Assembly (NCBI GenBank): GCA_013397795.1
Contig: VZTJ01000620.1
Coordinates: 186,001-250,000, forward strand
Source of the DNA: Orthonyx spaldingii
Lineage: Eukaryota; Chordata; Aves; Passeriformes; Orthonychidae
Reading direction: 5' to 3'
Length of the DNA: 64,000 nt
The notes under the pieces are model-generated. The model was not told the DNA's origin and did not search any database. It saw only the letters and a list, made by a program, of their open reading frames with translations. The position numbers were made by a program, and so were the translations under genes. Below are positions 27,066 to 39,100 of this stretch, one piece after another; the stretch's first letter is position 1, and each line of letters begins with the position of its first letter.

Positions 27066-27126
27066 ATGCAAGCCAGTGCCGATTCCACCAAGATGGACTG
27101 TCTGTGGAGCAACTGGAAATGTCAGG
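27066..27126 (+). CDS. RTN1: RTN1-C coding exon 1 (isoform-specific N-terminus)
   Basis: The exon encodes MQASADSTKMDCLWSNWKCQ plus the first base of the next codon, and stops at the donor G|GTATTA (GT at 27127). It matches the short unique N-terminus known for RTN1-C in mammals with a few conservative changes. The ATG has G at -3. The same frame stays open upstream to about 26835 but contains no other ATG, so this is the first possible ATG start in frame. A further in-frame ATG at codon 10 is internal. Joining to 39224 completes an Ala codon (G|CT) and leads directly into IDLLYWRDIKQTG. This exon marks an alternative promoter inside the larger RTN1 locus. Confidence 0.93.
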
Positions 27127-30100
27127 GTATTATATCTGTTCTGGTGTTGCATGCTAGGAGGACTGCATGGCAGAGGAGGCAAAGGCAGGATCCATCCATT
27201 TTTGCATTGTTCACCTGTGGGCCTTTGCATGCTGTTTCCTCTCCCTCCCCGCCAAGCTTTTCTTTGGGGGTAATTTAAGAATGAGAGATTTTAAAAAGGC
27301 CCTTATTTCTGTTCTTGGAATGCATTTCTCCCATCCCCAGGTGTCTCGCCCTGAAAGCATCCAGGATACAGGTCCTCGCTTCCCACCTTACAGCTCATTC
27401 CCACAGCATCCGCCCTTGCCCTTAGCGGCGTCATTCCTCATCCTCGACTCTCTCCGTCGGGATATCGCCGGCATGATCTCCCACCTTTCGGGCTTTAGGG
27501 AAGCCGGGTGACGGTGCCTTGGTGCCCGCCGGGGCTGGCGGGGGTTGGAGGTGGTGGCGTTTGGCTCCTGGGTGCCTCCTGCCCACGGACACACCCAGAG
27601 CCAGGCTTAGCCTTGTGTCACACAAAGAAAACGCAGCTCCGGCAAGGAGGGCGACAGCGCCGGGGCACGGCGGGATGGCCCCCCGCTTCCTACTTTGCTC
27701 TAGGATTGCTTTAAAAAAAAATTCAAAAAACAACATTAATCCTTTCATTCTGCTCCCGAGCACTCGTTCGGGGGTAGAATGTTGCGATGATGCTGTCTCG
27801 CTGCCGCGTAGGCGAAGGGAACAATGGCATCTCCCTTTTGGGCTGATTTTCAGCGTATTTCGAGCGGGTCGGTGTCTGCGCTGGGTGGGGCTGGCCACCT
27901 TCCCGGGTGCCTTGGACAGCTTTTCAGCCATTTTTAGTCAGCTTCACACTCCCCAGCCAGCATCCAGCCTTTGTTTTGATAAAAGACAGTCTCTGTGACG
28001 CTGCTCGGTGGGCAGATTAGAGAGAGAAAAGCTAGCGGCTGATCCCGCCAGGCGGGCTGGGGCTGCTTCGGGCAGGCTTTGTTTGGGTGTGTTTTTGAAT
28101 TTTAAGGTGCATGTTTACGCTGGATAGTCAGTTCGTGATGTTGATGCTCGCAGCGGGGTCCCTGGGAGGGAGATTACTCCATAGCATCATCTCATCCGAG
28201 GGTCCAGGATGCTTGCAGACACAGTTTCATAAACGCAGCTCGATGCAACAGAAGCTGGAAAACCTTCCGAAAGTGTTTTTCGGGAAGGGGCGGGGATATG
28301 GAGACCTTTCATACGCTTGTCTCTAGGGAGCTTGATATTTTTGCAATCTCAATTCAGCATCTAATTGTATTTAGGAGCGGAGGGTTTTTTTAAGGAGGAT
28401 GAGTAGCTGGAAAGTAAACAGGTGCACCTGTTAAATGCCAGGCTCCAGCAGCTCCGGCTTTCCACACTGAAATGAAGGGCAGGGCTTTTCCATGCGTTTG
28501 TGGGATTCATTAAGCTTATATGGGAGAGTCACAACCAAACTTCAGGGTCTTTTCATCTGAGCTTTGCAGATAAACTTCCTCATAGGGTGGGGTTTGGGTT
28601 TTTTTTTCGAAAATGCTCAGTATTTTGCTGATTCTTATAAAAACATTGATTTGCTGAGTCAGATTGCTGAACCACCTGTATTTAGAACCGAACTGAGTAT
28701 TTTACTTCTCTATCAGAAAAAAAGGGGATTAACGAAGGGCANTGAACTGAGTATTTTACTTCTTTATCAGAAAAAAAAATTTTCATAAATTAAAAAAGGG
28801 GATTAACGAAGGGCATGCTGCTATTGTTTAACTATTAATTAATAATAATAGTGGGGTTTCTCTCCTCAGTGCTTTCCTTTTTGAAAGTGGGGTAGATTTG
28901 ATGAGAATTGAATTACACAATATGTCCCATGCTGATTTGAAAAAAATCCCAGGTCTGAAAAAATCAACGCAGTTAAAATAAATCACTTGCCTCACTACCA
29001 CAGCATTTGCATATTTTTTCTTTTCCTTGGCTGGTGCTTTATGATTCCAAAATAATCCTGCAGAAAACATGAAATAGCCACAGAATATTATTTCTGTCAT
29101 CAAAATTCTTTGATCAGTCCCTGATAAAACAGAAGAAATTTAAAATTCAGAAGAATGAAGTTTAAAGACTTCATTGATTCTTTTAATATCTATTATTCAT
29201 GTTGTCTCTGTCTCAACCTGGAATATCAGTTTTGTGCAAATCTGGAGTTGTATAATTTTGCCAGCTTCATTGTCAGTGGAATTGTGGTTCTTCCCTGAAA
29301 AGTCTGGAATGTGTCTGTGAGTGTAACAGATGCAGAGAGAAACCTCAGTAAATACAGAGCATATTTTTACTGAAATTATGGAGATACAACAATGAGGTTA
29401 ACAAAAATTTTTTTTACTAAACAACCAAGCCTGCAACTAGCTGTGTCATTGAATTGATTATATAGTACTTACAAGTGGTGTAAAATTGGGTGGGGATCGT
29501 GAGAAGCTGCAGAGACTCTTGGTGAAGCTTTGGCTTTGCCCCACTCAGTCAAGGTACTGTTATTTCCCTTGCAGTGAATCCCCTGCTGCAGCTGCTGCAC
29601 ACATTTAGAAATAATGTGTTTTACCTGTCCATCCTGCAGGTACAGCAGGATTAGAGCAAAGGTAGATCGTGATCCAGCCCTTGGGTGAGCAGGACAGTAA
29701 TTCGCCCCTGCTGGGCGTCTGCTTCATTCAAAGTATTAACATGGGTGGCTTTGGGGAATTGCAGCGACTTCCACGCCCAAGTCGTCTCCGCACTGGCAGG
29801 TGATGCATTTGAAGCAGGCTGGGATGGAGCCATGCATAATGCATGAGTGTGAGGAGAAATGGCCCCGCCTGGGCGTGCTGGGGGCTGTGGGCCTTGGAGG
29901 CACATCCCAGAGCCAGTGCCAGCCGTGTGTGTGTGACACGAGTGTGACAGAGCGCGCATCTTCCCGCCGGGAGCGGCTGGGCGAGGGCAGCCTCCAGCTT
30001 CAGGTGGTGGAGCAGGTCCCTGAGCCTTCCCCAGGGGCTCGGCCCAGCTAGAGAGGTTTCTCTGCATTTGGAAGGACATAGAAGCATAGAATATCCTGAG

Positions 30101-33100
30101 TTGGAAGAGACCCACTAGGATTCTCAAAGTCCAATTTCTGGCCCTGCACAGGACACCCCTACAATCCCACCTGTGCCTGAGAGCATTGTCCAAACACTTC
30201 TTGAGCTCTGTCAGGTTTAGTGCTGTGACTGCTGTCCTGGGGAGCCTGTTCAGTGCCCAACCACCCTCTAGGTGAGAATCTTTTCCTGTTATCCAGCCTA
30301 AACCTACCCTGACACAGGTCCAGCCGTTCCCTCAGGTCCTATCACTGGTCACCAGAGAAAAGAGATCGGGAGGTCAGTGCCCAAGTTTGCACCCCAGATT
30401 AGTGGAGTTATTTGGTGTCAGTACACTGGTCCTCGTGACTGTTCCCTTTTCCACTCTTCCTTCCACATGCTGGCTCTTGGCTGGTCATAAGTGACAAGCT
30501 TGCTCCTGCAGCTTCAACCTTCTGCAAGACTTGTTGAAAAAGAAAAATTTACATTAAAATCCAGAGACACAGGCCCATTAATTGTTCATAGTAATGATCC
30601 TAAATATTATCCACATTATAACTCAATGTGGAAAAGGACTGAAGCCTTCATCAAATCCACCTAGTTGACATAACTCTGCTGGGACTGCAGTTATTGATTA
30701 TCAGTTTCTTGGCAGCTGTTTTCAGAGAGCCAGGTTCCTTGCTTGGTTGATATATCCATTGGTTTCCAAAGGGTGATGGGAAGCTGCACCAGCTGTTCAT
30801 GGCGATGTTCCTCACTTTAAGATTGATAAAGAATTTCGATGGCAATAATATGGTTGCATGCTGTTAATGTGTAATCTTATTGACAGTTGTGAAGTCTGTC
30901 TAATTACAGCTTTATAATGAGAATATAACTTCAGCCAGTTGGTACCTTCAGTGCTTTCCTGAAAATATTGTGGGCTGATCTCTCAGCTGGGATCCACGTG
31001 ATAAAGATCTGTCCCAGTATTTGGTTCTTATGTTGGATCTTGGTAGGGCTAAAACCTTGGTACCAAGTCATCACCTGCTGTAACCAATTTAGCTAATAGT
31101 TTCATAAAACTAGAGCAACTTATGGGGAATTTATTTCCTAAATTCACAGATGATTTCCTGTAAAGTTTAAATGAAGTTTGTCAAGATTGTTTACTGCTTT
31201 CAGGGGTTTTTTTGTTTTTTTTTTTTCATAGCTGATGCAGAAATTGTATAGATTCTTCTTCCAGCATGTTCCTGTTGATGGCAAAAAAAATCAGTGAGAC
31301 AATGAGCTCTGCACACCTGCTGTGCCAGCACAGAATCACAGAATGGTTTGGGACAGAAGGGACCTTAAAAGACCATCCAGATCCAACTCCCCTTCCATGG
31401 CCAGGGACAACTTCCACCAGACCAGGTTGCTCAGAGCCATGTCTTTTAAGAACTGATGGACAATATTCTTTCATTACCAGAACAAGGTGAAAATTCCCCC
31501 AAAGTAAGAGTATTTTGATGTATTCCCCAAGGACTAATTTAAACTCCATCAAGAGGGTAATGCTGGGGCAATCCCTGAAGGTAGTATTGAAGGGCTGCTT
31601 TTGTTTTCATTAGGTCTTCTGGGAAGTGAGTTCTGGTGAGGCTTTTTGATGTCAGAAGGGGTACTTTCTCCACATCATATTCAATTATAAATAACATTGG
31701 TCTGAACCACTCATTTTGAAAATCTGCAGATTTTTGAATTAAGAGAGAGTTCAGGCCTATTCCTTTGGTCCAGGAGCATCTCGGGAAAATCATAACATTT
31801 CCATAGCATTATGTGCACTCAGAGACTGCATTCAGGGACTCTGCTTGGTCCCCTTGATTTCTGCCCACTTAAAGTGAGAGCCATGCCATCCTCCACAGAA
31901 ACTGGCCAAGGCAGGCAGTGATACAGTTTGATGAGCAGGAGTTTTGTGTTTCTCCTGCTGCTCTGCTCAATCCTGGTCTTAGAGCATCTCTCACCTGAAA
32001 ATTAAAGTAACAACGACTTAATCATTCATAGCAGCAGCAATCACATAATAGTAAATAATAATAATAATAATAATAATAAATTCTACAGTAGACTCGTGTG
32101 TGGTGTTGTTGTAGGGCTGATTTTTTACTGCCAATCCTCTTTTACTGCCAATCCTCTTCTGTCTTCCCAAGCCTACTCTGGTGCCTCAGATAAGGCAATC
32201 AATACTTTTTTGCTCACATCTTGATCTTGCAGATGTTGTAGGATATAACATGGAGGGCATCCTGTATCAAGGTTTTCCTTTTCCCTAATCCTACTCTTGT
32301 TCCAGGTCTCCTCTCATCAGACTCTGGGGACCAGGAAGGTCTGAACTTTCAAGTTCAGTCTTGGAACAGATGAGTGGTAAAGATTTAAAGCTGAACTGAG
32401 GACAGGAAGTTAATGGTCAGAGTGTGTACAAGAGGTGGAGGTGTGGAGAGATTCCTCAAGGCTGGAGATGAAGGATCAGGAGAGATGCCTCATGAAACAG
32501 CACAGATATTCTGCCTTGGCTCTGCTGCTCATCACAGCAGTCTCCTGGAGGCACCAGACTGCTCATTAAACTGTGTTTCCATCTGTATTACATTAGAATC
32601 AAATCTGTTGTGGGAAGGGGAGCAGTGTCCACATTGGATCCTTCACTGGAGAGGAGAGGAAAGGCTGGTTCTGTGGTTAAAGCTGCAAACTGGACTTGCT
32701 TTGAGTGCGAGCAATATTTATTTCTATTCCAAAACCTACAGCATTGTCAGATTTGTTGTCAAATATTTTTGCCACAATGCTATAAACAAGATTGTTCTTC
32801 TTAAATTGTGTTCCTTGGGTTTTTTTCACTCCCAGAAGGTCTGAGAAATGCCTTATGAAGTCATTTATATTTATGAAGTTATAATATTACACAGTGTACA
32901 GAAGTAAAGGCTGTGTAAAGAGAGGTTTTTCTCAATTCTCTTAAAAGCTATTACTAGATAGGGAGTGAAGCTGTACAACCCATTGATTTTACCTCCTAAG
33001 GAGACGTGGTGGTACCTCCATGGTGGGGAGGGCAGCTTGATCACTTCCAAGAATGTTAGTACCGTAATACAGAGCATACAACTTTTTATATAATCAAGGC

Positions 33101-36100
33101 CCGTGGGCCTCATTTGAAGGCTGGGTGTCAGGGGTTTGCTCACAATTTTTGTACTAACTTCCATAGAAATTCTGCTTGATGGAGATAATTTTTCACATAG
33201 TTGCTGCAGTAGGGGGAAAACTTGCAAAGTCAGAAGGAGAGAACAGAGATTTTCAGAGGAGAAGCTGTGGAAGATTTGAATTGTCCAGTCGCTGCTTGGT
33301 CGATCATTAATTTTCATCCTAAAATGCTTTCTTTGAGACATGGAATGGAAAGATCCCTGTTTTTCCTACAAAAGTATTTTTGGAAAACATAACCATGCAG
33401 GAGGACATTTTAGCTACAAGTTGGTTTGGATCCTCTATTCTCCCTCTGGGATCTTTGCTCAGGAGGCTGGGCCTGCAGCTACCACCCACCATGAGGCTTT
33501 TGGGGACCACGTAAACCCCCAAAGCCCAGCTCTCTTGTTTCCAAGTCCTAACAAGAATGGATTCAGGAGCATTTCTAATTAGTCTACCTTGGCACTGCCT
33601 TTTCCAGCCCCCACATCTGTCTTCTGGGTTTTTTTTGACACCAAATAGTGAGGACTACAAACATTTTCTCCTGCAAGCCATGGTAAGAGCTGTAAGAGCT
33701 TTCAGGCACTAGGGAGTCATTCCTTGCTGGCACAAGCACTGCCTGCTGCTGCTGTTTCTTACATTTGTGAGGTTAATTTTAGCTTGCCCCAAAAATATGG
33801 GTGTTTTACCAGCTGTTCATATTAACAGGTGGTTTCTTGTACCATAGAGTTCACCTTGGCTAGTCTGGGAGTTCGCCCCGAGTGCAGGGTCCCATTAGTT
33901 TAGTTAGATGAGGTTCTGCCATAAAGTATGGCTTCAAAGCACTGTTTTGGCACCCTTGAAAAATCTTTCAACTACTTGAATGACATTTTGCAAGTTCTGC
34001 TGTGAGTTAAGAAGCACAAGCAGGCGATACTTGCAGACAAACAGCTCATCAGACACACTTCTCCAGAAAAATTCTTCAAAGGCAGTGGCAGTGACCTGCA
34101 GCTCTGCTGTCTTAAAGATGGCTGGTAAGTCTTCCTTAATAAATGCAAATAGTTTTGAGTCTGAGGCAGTTCTGGCAAAACCCAGAGTCCTTTTATGCCT
34201 CCACAAATGACTCAGACCTCTGGTGAGTTGTACTGTAAAGAGTGCAAAGTGAGTGATGTTGCTTCCCTCCTTCCAGGAGGCTAACGGGAGATCATGGAAA
34301 GCTACAGCAGAACAGCTTCTGCATGTTAATGGGCATGGTCAGGATTTTACAGTAGTGATTTTCAAAACAGAAGGAGTCCAACCCTCAAGTGAAGCCAAGG
34401 CTGATTTCAATGCCCAAACCCCTTTTGCAAATGCTCGCTGCAAACTGGGTGGTTGGAAGTTGGCGTTTTGGCTCTCGGAAGTGGATCTTGCTTAGCCAAA
34501 CAGACTGAGCCCCTGTCCAATTGCATGCACATCACACATCGACAGCCTCACGTGGCACCAGCCTCCTGCCTCATGAGTATTCAGCGTGCATTGCTCAGAA
34601 TTGTGCCATTGTGGCGGGGTCTGGGCAGCACCGTGCACACACACACCTCCTCCCAGGAAAACACCCGGCACTTGTAGGACCCTGCACCACACTAGGACCT
34701 TTTATTATTTCCCTTGTGATTGACCAAAGCACTCAATTATTACGTGGTTAATTCATTCTGTGAGGGATCCTCTGTCCTTTAGTTTATCTGGGGAATGCTG
34801 TACCCACCTTAAAGCTGGGCTGGAAGCTGTCTCAGCCTGGCTGAGCGTGGGGCCGGCGCGTGCTGGCGAGTGGCTCTGCAGAGGAGTGTGTGTGTGAAAG
34901 CTGCAGTCCCAGCTCGGCTCCTGGCCCTGTCATCCTCATTCCCACTGCGTCCCTGTGTGCTGGGGAGGCTGCTCTGAGCCTGGCTGGTCGTCTCTTCAGT
35001 ATGCCAAGAGATGCAGGCAGGAGCAGGCGGCTGCCCTTCAGCAAAGGCTCAGGCCACCGGTTATACCTAGTGACCTGTTGAAAGACATTAAACCCATGGG
35101 GTCAGAGAGTGTTTGGGAGGAGTTGTTTGGTACTTTAATCAGTTTTATATGAATATAGGATGAGGTGAAACGCAAAGCAGACATATAAATGTGGTGGACA
35201 AGCTCAGCCTTCATTTTCATTCCTGTTCAGAATTTTAAAAAAGGGTGTGAAGACAGTTGATGCAAGTCTGCGTTCACTTGATGTCAAGGAGCAAATTTCT
35301 CTTTCCTTTGCCCCTTGGTCTCTATTTACAGCACCAGACACTGATGTGACAGGTGCTTTGGCTCTGGTATAAATGGTTGCAGGAGAAAATGGCACTTTGA
35401 GGAAGCCAGGCAAAAGATCCCAGCTAGGGCATTCTGCACCCAGTGTGCCTCTGCTTGCTTTTCAGGGAGATTTGTTTAGGTAAGGAAATGCAGGACAAAA
35501 ATGCATTTGACTAATGTCTCAGCAAGGAAGCATTTCTTTACCAAGAGGGTGGTCAAACCCTGGAACAAACTTCTAGACAGATGGTCAGTGCCCCAAACTT
35601 GTCAGTGTTTCAGAGGCATTTGGAAAATGCCCTCAACAACATGCTGTAGCTTTTGGTCAGCCCTGAACTGGTCAGGCTGTTAGAGTAGGTGATGGTTATA
35701 GGTGCCTCCCAACTGAAATAGTCAGTCTATTCTATTCTATTCTATTCTATTCTATTCTATTCTATTCTATTCTATTCTATTCTATTCTATTCTATTCTAT
35801 TCTATTCTATTCTATTCTATTCTATTCTATTCTATTCTATTCCAATAATGTAAAAAGCCTTTGAAGTGACTGAAGCTGCAGCTGAAGGAGAAAGTGTGAC
35901 TCTGACAGGTGCAGCTCAGGTGTTTTTAGCAGTGTCTAAATTCCAGGGGAACTGATACAGCTCAGATCCCTGAGCCCTGTCAGCCAGTCTCCCCAAATCT
36001 GCACTGATTTCTAGTTCTGGACTCTCCTTCTCGCCCTTCCCTGCCCAAGGAGCTGTGAAGTTCACCTCCCTCCTCTATCACCTTTAGCAAAGTGGTTTGG

Positions 36101-39100
36101 CTCAGCCCTTTCTCCTTCAGGGAGAGGAAGAGGAATGGCTGAAGGAGCAGCAAATCCCACCCGAACAGCTGGACAGGGCAGCAGTGCTGCAGCTCCCTGT
36201 CCCTTCGAGGGAGATGAGGAGAAGACAGATGTGTTCTCTGCCCTTGAAAATCCTGATAGACCTGGCAGGCTGTGTGTGGGGGGAATGTGTTCCCAGGCTG
36301 GACCTGGGCACTGGGAGAGCCATGTAAAAATCATTCAATTCATATCTCCCTTTTCTATGCTGAGATTTTCCAACCAGCATTCGGCACTTTTTTTTGTCCA
36401 TGCACATGGGAATATTTTCCTCAGGTCTAAAAGACACAGGATCCCTCTCTCCCAGGCCTCCTTTGGCTGGAGAAAGAGGCCAGATGCTTTTTCATCTCCT
36501 CCCTCACATATGCACGTCCCCAGAACTGTGTCACTTGGCCTCTGTCCATCTCACTCTGATCTTTTCCTTACCTGATACAGCTGAGTAAATATCCCAGTCA
36601 TTCCACGGCAGGAGCAGACAATTTTCAGGATATACACATACCTGGTCAAGTCTGTCCTGAGTAACTCAACATCTTCCTTTTTGAGGGAAATGAGAAAATG
36701 CAGTTTGGCATCTCTCTGCGTGAGAATGCAGCGCACTGCCAGTTTGCAGGAGTATGAATTGGAAGATCATGAAAAGAAAAAGTCTTAGTTGCTCATTTTG
36801 GATCTTAGAATTAATTGGGATTGACTTAGGGAACTCTATTGGAGTCAGATTTGTATTTTTTGGCTCAGCTCTCATTTGTTTGCCGCTCTACTGCCCATGT
36901 CCCAGGAAGAGTTTTCCCCTGGTCCGTGTCCTTTTTCTGTCATCAGCAGAGGATGTGCCACACACACCAGCTCACCTGTGCTTATTGAATTTAATAACGT
37001 GGAGGTTTTGGGTGATAGAAAATTTAAGTATCTCAAAGTAAGATTTGCACAAATTTCTGGTACTGTCCTCTGACAGAGGAATTTTTGAGCACAAAAATAT
37101 CGGCTTGTGAATAATCACAGAATCATAGAATGGTTTGTGTTGGAAGGGACTTTAAAGATCATCCCCTCCTGCCATGGGCAGGGACAACTTCCACTTGTTC
37201 CAAGTGCCATCCAGCCTGGTCTTGAACACTTCCAAGGATGGGGCAGCCACAATTTCTCTGAGCAACCTGTGCCAAGGCCTCATCACCCTCACAGAAAATA
37301 GAATACCTCCTGTCCAAATGCTGGTGACAGCACCCAGTTGTGCCGCAGGTTTTTGCAGCACCTTTACTGAAAAAGAATATGAAAAATGGCCAATCCTGCA
37401 CACTTGTATTCTGGGTGCCATTTTGTAAGGATGGTTTGCAAGGATGGAGTCGCATGCTGCAGCACCTCAGCTCTGTGAGCAATTTGTGGAGCTCCAGCTG
37501 GGTCCTTCAATACAGCTGTGTCTGCTGCTAGAGCTCCTCATACAGGTGCTCTGACGATGCTGTAACTGCATTTTGGAGCATTCCCTACTCCCTGCCCCGG
37601 GGTTTCTGCAGGGAGCAGACATGGGCATATGTCTGTAAAAGACTGGTTCCTGTTTCGTGGAGTCAACACCCAGAATCCCAAAACAGGCACCAAGGTCCCT
37701 TGTCCTGTGGCTTCCATGCAGCCCATGGGATCCAGTCCTGTGTGCTCATGATCCCAGGTCTGCTGCTAAAGACTGGCACTTAAAAATACTAGAAGGTTAT
37801 TATATAGTGTATGTCGATGGAGAATATAGTTGGGTGTGAATGGTGCACGAAGAGAAGAGAGCTCAGTAATACAACAGCAATTTTTGCATTCAGTCCCATC
37901 CCTGTAAAGCAAGGCTAATACGTGTAATAGTAATGAGTAATATAATTCATTGACTCAAGGCAAACACGCCGTGATGACTCACAATTTTTGGAGATTAGAT
38001 GATAAGGACTAGGAGGCTGGATTAATTTTGTTTCTTTTAGTATCAGTGACTTCTTTTTTTTTTTTTTTTTTTTTTCTGACAGATTGCAGTTTTCCTGAAT
38101 TTACTCTTTGTTCAGAATGATTTGACAAGTGGCATCTCTCAAATCTGTTTGGCTGGTGGGGTGTTCAAGCTGTTCTTGAGGATTTGTGCGGTGTGTGAAA
38201 TTAAAGCTGTTTTGTTTAGATTGTCATGAGCATGTCCTCTGGCTGGATGAAGAGTCAGAAACAGGTTGTTGGTGTAAACAGATTAAATTCACCTTTAGTG
38301 GACTGGATATTCCACAATCCTTTCATAAAATTTTGCCTTTATAGTGGCTGTCTCCAATGCTAACATTTTTTGCTGGAGAGGTTGAAATAAACTGTGCAAA
38401 GTGGGTGGAAAACACTGTAAAAATTAACTGCTTTACAAATGTAAAAATTCACTAGTTGAAAATGGTTTTATGCACTTGTTTTGTTCTAACCAACACCTTC
38501 CATGGACAGGGGAAGTTATATAACAAGCAGAAAGCTTTTTTTTTTTTTTTTTTTTTTAATATTTCTGAGATGGTTAGATTGAGTACCAAGAGAGATTTAT
38601 TCTCTATTTGAAGGCCTTATCTGAAAAATGGTTTCCTGGAACTCATGGAACTATTAAGCAGTGGTAAAACCAGCAGTCTTTTCCTTTCTCAAAACTCATG
38701 AAATAACGGAATTAAACTGTCAAAACTTTAATGGGAAAGTGGTTTATAGTGGCTAGCCCCAAACTTTCTCGTTCATTTATCAACAACCAAAACTGGAAAA
38801 CGCTTTGATCAAGCATTTGGCATTTGAACTTGTGAAAAAAAATTTTAAAAATGGAATTTTCAGATTGAGTAAATGCAAGGCAGGTTGAAATCTTCCATAC
38901 AGCCCTAGCAACAACACAAACCCCAGCTTGCACTTGCCTTGCTGCAAGAGACCCACCCACCGTGCTGCGGTTGGAGATACTCATCCATCTTATCTAACCC
39001 AGGCACAGGCACAAGGAAAACAAGGATCTCAAGTAGGTCACCGGTTGTAATTTCCTCAGCGCGTCGCTCAAGTCCCTTGGCTGCTCCTGCCGAGGAGCTC

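Larger units (their letters stand above)
26780..28090 (+). promoter_or_regulatory. RTN1: GC/CpG-rich RTN1-C promoter and first-exon region
   Basis: CpG density rises sharply from about 26.88 kb to 28.08 kb compared with the AT-leaning flanks; for example 27421-27540 holds about a dozen CpGs in 120 nt. The zone spans the 5' leader, coding exon 1 and the first kilobase of intron 1. A GGGGCGGGG box lies at 28287-28295, just beyond the dense part. I see no convincing TATA box, so a dispersed CpG-type promoter is plausible. The transcription start cannot be placed from sequence alone. An assembly gap at 26546-26586 lies immediately upstream and may hide promoter sequence. This is an inference from composition plus the position of the RTN1-C start codon. 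Confidence 0.55.

Noticed and set aside
27519..27998. 159-codon frame in CpG-rich part of RTN1 intron 1
   Set aside because: Starts with a non-ATG codon, has no homology, and is explained by GC-rich sequence with few stops.
29651..30193. 180-codon frame, - strand
   Set aside because: Its start side lies in a CR1 fragment and the rest has no protein features.
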